A stretch of 8,993 bases of DNA from Proteiniphilum sp. (GTDB lineage Bacteria > Bacteroidota > Bacteroidia > Bacteroidales > Dysgonomonadaceae): the NCBI GenBank assembly GCA_031255275.1, contig JAIRSV010000154.1, positions 1-8,993 of the forward strand, written 5' to 3'. Made by a program: the position numbers and the translations under genes. Positions 5,872 through 8,993 of the stretch are shown here, piece after piece. Position 1 is the stretch's first letter. Every line of letters starts with the position of its first letter. Below the pieces are notes generated by a model. It saw only the letters and a list, made by a program, of their open reading frames with translations, was not told the origin of the DNA and searched no databases.

Positions 5872-8682
5872 ATGAAGCATATACGACTAACAGCCATCTG
5901 CCTCTGCCTGACCCTGGCAGGAGGCCTGAAGGCGCAGACGCCGCCGGAGAAGAAAAGCGTCGCCACCATCATCACCGAAGCGCTGGCGCAGCTGCCGGCA
6001 GACACGCCCGGAGAATATGACCGGATAATGACCGAACTGACTGCTACCGGCGAAGAAGGTCTGCTCGATTTGATCGGCAGGATGAATCCCCCGGGAAAGG
6101 AAAGCAACGCAGCCCTTGATTTCGCCGTCAGCGGATGGATCCACTTCACGGCAAACGACAGCGTTGCACGCAGCGTCGCGACCGGCGCTCTCGAAAAGGC
6201 GCTCGGCCGTCCGTCGGACAGGGAAACGAAAGCATTCCTGATCCGCCGGCTCGCGACAGTCGCCGGTGACGACAATGTGGAAACGCTGTCAGCCTTCCTC
6301 ACGGACGAATACCTTTCCGACCCCGCAGCCCGGGCACTGGCCTCCGTCGGAACGGAGAAGGCCGGCGATGCGCTGCTGGCCGCCCTCGCGGCGTCTGACG
6401 CCGGAGAGGTCAGGCTGAACCTGGTGAACGCTGTCGGACTGGCCGGCTGCCGGGGGGCGGAACCGGTACTGCTCAGTCTCCTGAAAGAAAATCCGTCGGA
6501 AACGATGCGCAAGGCTTTGCTGAACGCGCTGGGAAACGCAGGCGCCGGGGAATCCCTCAAGGCGCTGGGCGACGCGGCCGGAGATGCCGGCTATGCGTAC
6601 CGGAAAGATAATGCTGCCGCGTCGTTCATCTCCCTGCTCGGCAGGCTGAACAGGACGGGACTTAATCGCATGAAAAAGGAGGTGGAAAGGGAAGCGGAAA
6701 AGCTGCTCGGCAGGAAAGAGACCGGGATAGCGGCTGCCAAACTGCTGCTGGAACAGTATCCCTCCAAAAGAGAGGATATTCTGAAAAATGCGATCAGAGA
6801 CGGCGGAGACATCACCTTCCTGTCAGGCGTACTCAACCTCTATCCGTTTCAGGACGACAGGAAGGCGACCGAACTGATACGGAGGGCGCTCGCCTCTGCC
6901 AAGTCGCCGGAAACGCAAACGGCGCTCGTCTACTGGCTGGGCAATCACGATCAGCAGGCTTCCGTGTCGCAGATCATACGGCTGGCCGACTCCCCCAGCG
7001 GCATGGTGCAAAAGGCCGTCACCCTCTCGCTGGCCAGGCTTGGCGGCGAAGAGGCGATGACGGCGCTGGCGACGCTCCTGAAGAGCGACAGCGAAGAGAC
7101 CGTCGCGCTGGCGAAAAACGCGCTGCTGGCCTTCGACGGAGATATTTCCCCGGCACTTGATTCCGTTTTCGAGCACTGCGGGGATACGGGGAAGAGGGCT
7201 GTCATGGAACTCATCGCCGGTCGCGGAATGAAAAGCCGGTATGACCTTGTCGTCCGGCAACTCTCCGCCGACAACGCCACCGTAAGGTCTGCCGCCGCAG
7301 GCGCGCTGAAGGAGGTCGTCACAGACAGCCATCTGCCTGACCTCTTTCGCCTGCTCGAAGCGTCGGACGAAGCGCTGATTCCCGCCGTTCAGCAGGCAAT
7401 CAGCGCAGCGCTGGACTGTCTGCCGGCAAGCGAACAGACCGTCCGGGTTGCGGAGAGAATGGAAAGTTCCCCGAAAAAACACCTCTATTACACGGCACTG
7501 GCTAACAGCGGTTCGCAGGAGGCTATGGAGATGATCACCCAAGCGTACGCCTCCGCCGCGGGCGCCGAAAAGGCCGCCGCCCTCGACGCACTCACCCGCT
7601 GGAAATCCTTCCGCGCAGTCGGCCCTCTGCTGGACATCGCACGCGGCACCGAAGAGAGCCGCGAAAAGGTGACAAATGCGCTGATCTCCCTCATCCGCAA
7701 TTCGGGAGAGACCGGGGCAGTCAAATACCTGTACCTCCGCGAAGCAATGCTGTTCGCCCGAACCGACAGGCAGAAAAACGAAATACTGCGGCTGACCGGC
7801 AGCACGGGACAGTATCAGGCGATGCTGTTCGCGGCGTCCCGCATGGACGAACCTGCTCTGAAGGAGACGGCGGCCGTAGCTGCGATGAATATCGCGATCG
7901 GCAACCCCTCCTTCGCGGGAACGGAAACGACCCGGATACTGAACAGGGTAAGCGAAACGCTCTCCAATCCCGACGCCGACTATCAGCGACAGGCTATTGC
8001 CAGGTACCTGGCCGAAAATCCCGCCGAAGGGGGATTCATCTCCCTCTTCAACGGCAAAGACCTGACGGGCTGGAAGGGGCTGGTGGAAAACCCCGTGAAA
8101 CGGGCGAAAATGAGTCCGCGAGAGCTGGCGGCCGCCCAGGTGAAGGCGGACAGGGAAATGGCCGGCGACTGGAAAGTGGAGGAGGGTAACATCATCTTCG
8201 ACGGAAAAGGATACAATAACCTCTGTACCGGGAAACAGTATGGAGACTTCGAAATGCTGGCGGACTGGAAGCTTTATCCCGGCCCCGAACCTGACGCCGG
8301 TATCTATCTGCGCGGAACACCGCAGGTACAGATATGGGATACTGCCCGCGTGAAGGCAGGCGCCCAGGTTGGTTCCGGGGGGCTGTACAACAACCTGCAG
8401 AACCCGAACATTCCGCTGAAGGTGGCCGATCAGCGGGTCGGAGAATGGAACACCTTCTTTATCCGCATGACGGGCGAACGGGTCTCGGTCTGGCTGAACG
8501 GCGAACTGGTGACGGATAACGTGGTACTGGAGAATTACTGGGACAGGAGTCAGCCTGTATTCCCGGTGGAGCAGATCGAGTTACAGGCGCACGGCAGCAA
8601 GGTCGCTTATCGTGACATCTATATCCGCGAACTTCCCTCCGCCGGTGCGGGAAGTCTGTCCGACTCCGATGCCGGAAGTTAG
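5872..8682 (+). CDS. Secreted HEAT-repeat protein with C-terminal DUF1080 (3-keto-disaccharide hydrolase-like) domain
   Basis: From the ATG at 5872 the product is 936 residues. That start gives a textbook Sec signal (positive MKHIR, hydrophobic core, likely cleavage LKA/Q after residue 21). The frame is open further upstream, with ATGs at 5824 and at 5743 inside the previous gene, but these would bury the signal. Residues about 100-700 form a helical solenoid of HEAT-like repeats; clear examples lie around 350-425 and 455-515. The DUF1080 domain spans about 721-921: it opens with GFISLFNGKDLTGWKG and includes NNLCTGKQYGDFE (782-794), DAGIYLRG (808-815), SGGLYNN (835-841), VSVWLNGE (871-878) and LQAHGSKVAYRDIYIREL (904-921). 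DUF1080 proteins cleave 3-keto-glycosides produced by Gfo/Idh/MocA enzymes, which matches the two genes upstream. The solenoid may present substrate or bind partner enzymes; that is inference. The stop codon falls inside a 14-bp tandem repeat. The 73-bp upstream gap holds no strong promoter, so co-transcription is likely. Confidence 0.92.
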   Translation: MKHIRLTAICLCLTLAGGLKAQTPPEKKSVATIITEALAQLPADTPGEYDRIMTELTATGEEGLLDLIGRMNPPGKESNAALDFAVSGWIHFTANDSVARSVATGALEKALGRPSDRETKAFLIRRLATVAGDDNVETLSAFLTDEYLSDPAARALASVGTEKAGDALLAALAASDAGEVRLNLVNAVGLAGCRGAEPVLLSLLKENPSETMRKALLNALGNAGAGESLKALGDAAGDAGYAYRKDNAAASFISLLGRLNRTGLNRMKKEVEREAEKLLGRKETGIAAAKLLLEQYPSKREDILKNAIRDGGDITFLSGVLNLYPFQDDRKATELIRRALASAKSPETQTALVYWLGNHDQQASVSQIIRLADSPSGMVQKAVTLSLARLGGEEAMTALATLLKSDSEETVALAKNALLAFDGDISPALDSVFEHCGDTGKRAVMELIAGRGMKSRYDLVVRQLSADNATVRSAAAGALKEVVTDSHLPDLFRLLEASDEALIPAVQQAISAALDCLPASEQTVRVAERMESSPKKHLYYTALANSGSQEAMEMITQAYASAAGAEKAAALDALTRWKSFRAVGPLLDIARGTEESREKVTNALISLIRNSGETGAVKYLYLREAMLFARTDRQKNEILRLTGSTGQYQAMLFAASRMDEPALKETAAVAAMNIAIGNPSFAGTETTRILNRVSETLSNPDADYQRQAIARYLAENPAEGGFISLFNGKDLTGWKGLVENPVKRAKMSPRELAAAQVKADREMAGDWKVEEGNIIFDGKGYNNLCTGKQYGDFEMLADWKLYPGPEPDAGIYLRGTPQVQIWDTARVKAGAQVGSGGLYNNLQNPNIPLKVADQRVGEWNTFFIRMTGERVSVWLNGELVTDNVVLENYWDRSQPVFPVEQIELQAHGSKVAYRDIYIRELPSAGAGSLSDSDAGS

Positions 8683-8702
8683 AAGTCTGAAGTTAGATGC
8701 CT
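8675..8702 (+). repeat. 14-bp imperfect tandem repeat over the stop codon
   Basis: GAAGTTAGAAGTCT (8675-8688) is followed by GAAGTTAGATGCCT (8689-8702). The first copy contains the TAG stop of the HEAT/DUF1080 gene (8680-8682). The last residues of the protein (about 922-936, rich in Ser, Ala, Gly and Asp) look like a dispensable tail, so changes in copy number would probably only alter the terminus. Confidence 0.7.
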
Positions 8703-8713
8703 GAAGAGGTTAC

Positions 8714-8759
8714 ACAGTAAAAAAGAGCAGATCCGAACGGTCTGCTCTTTTTTTACTGT
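8714..8759 (+). terminator. Strong rho-independent terminator, probably bidirectional
   Basis: ACAGT-A6-GAGCAGA (8714-8731) pairs with TCTGCTC-T7-ACTGT (8741-8759) to give an 18-bp stem with one bulged T and a 9-base loop. The core GAGCAGA/TCTGCTC is followed by seven T on the + strand and six T on the - strand, so it could stop transcription from either side. It lies 31 bases after the stop of the HEAT/DUF1080 gene and marks the end of the block. Confidence 0.92.
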
Positions 8760-8760
8760 A

Positions 8761-8993
8761 CCTGTACGAAACCCTCAATGCCGGTTTTCGGGTGAAGTCG
8801 ACACATCCGGATCAGCCTCTCTGATACGCCCGGATCAGTACCTCGACGATAATGTGACAATGTGATGATGCGATAATGTGGAAGTGGTGAAGCGGAAGAT
8901 GGAAACGCACATTCAAATTTCAATCGTATACTAACTGTTAAGCACGGACAAAGCCTTCGGACTTACCGGCTCATTCATAATATTCTATTATCC
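8761..8993. other. Non-coding right end with short repeats
   Basis: No gene is visible in these 233 bases. CCGGATCAG occurs at 8807-8815 and 8830-8838, with a small inverted repeat ATCAG/CTGAT (8811-8815/8821-8825) between them. CGATAATGTG occurs at 8847-8856 and 8871-8880, with related AATGTG and GATGATG words in between, giving a simple, degenerate repeat. The end (about 8910-8993) is AT-rich and may be upstream of a gene beyond the window; I see no TAnnTTTG box in it. Confidence 0.55.

Noticed and set aside
8847..8880. CRISPR-like spacing of CGATAATGTG repeats
   Set aside because: Only two copies of a 10-base word 24 bases apart, with related words in between; it is a degenerate simple repeat, not repeat-spacer units.

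Overview
The window looks like chromosomal DNA of a Bacteroidales bacterium with fairly GC-rich genes. Supporting signs: two Tat-exported Gfo/Idh/MocA oxidoreductases next to a DUF1080 protein, a Nudix-type sugar regulator, no clear Shine-Dalgarno sequences before the starts, AT-rich gaps, and a Bacteroidales-type -7 box (TAnnTTTG) upstream of the regulator. A higher-GC family such as Rikenellaceae or Tannerellaceae would fit, but the sequence alone does not fix the genus.

Layout. Bases 1-278 hold no secure gene: a 21-bp tandem array runs off the left edge, followed by four hairpins, the last with 22-nt arms. Bases 279-795 are a gene-poor stretch. A CapA-family lipoprotein follows at 796-1974. 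After a 258-bp gap comes a four-gene block on the + strand: a Nudix/winged-helix regulator (2233-2985), a Tat-lipoprotein Gfo/Idh/MocA oxidoreductase (3054-4451), a second Tat-exported Gfo/Idh/MocA oxidoreductase (4530-5798), and a secreted HEAT-repeat/DUF1080 protein of 936 residues (5872-8682). A strong hairpin terminator at 8714-8759 closes the block. The last 230 bases hold short repeats and no gene.

How the genes work together. The block matches, in gene order and families, what I remember of the Bacteroides thetaiotaomicron BT2160-BT2157 locus (operon BT2159-BT2156, linked to glucosinolate activation and to glycoside cleavage through 3-keto intermediates). In that scheme a Gfo/Idh/MocA enzyme oxidises a sugar ring to the 3-keto form in the periplasm, a DUF1080 enzyme breaks the weakened glycosidic bond, and an oxidoreductase can reduce the released keto-sugar. 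The Nudix protein has a degenerate catalytic box, so it is better read as a ligand-sensing transcription factor for the block. The assignment rests on family recognition and gene order; the substrate is not visible.

Points deserving attention: the degenerate Nudix box, a perfect 10-bp palindrome just before the first oxidoreductase gene, an intrinsic terminator between the two oxidoreductase genes, the long HEAT-like solenoid joined to DUF1080, and the palindromic and tandem repeats at the left edge. I did not find a wholly new system; the block appears to be a variant of a recently described glycoside-cleavage pathway.
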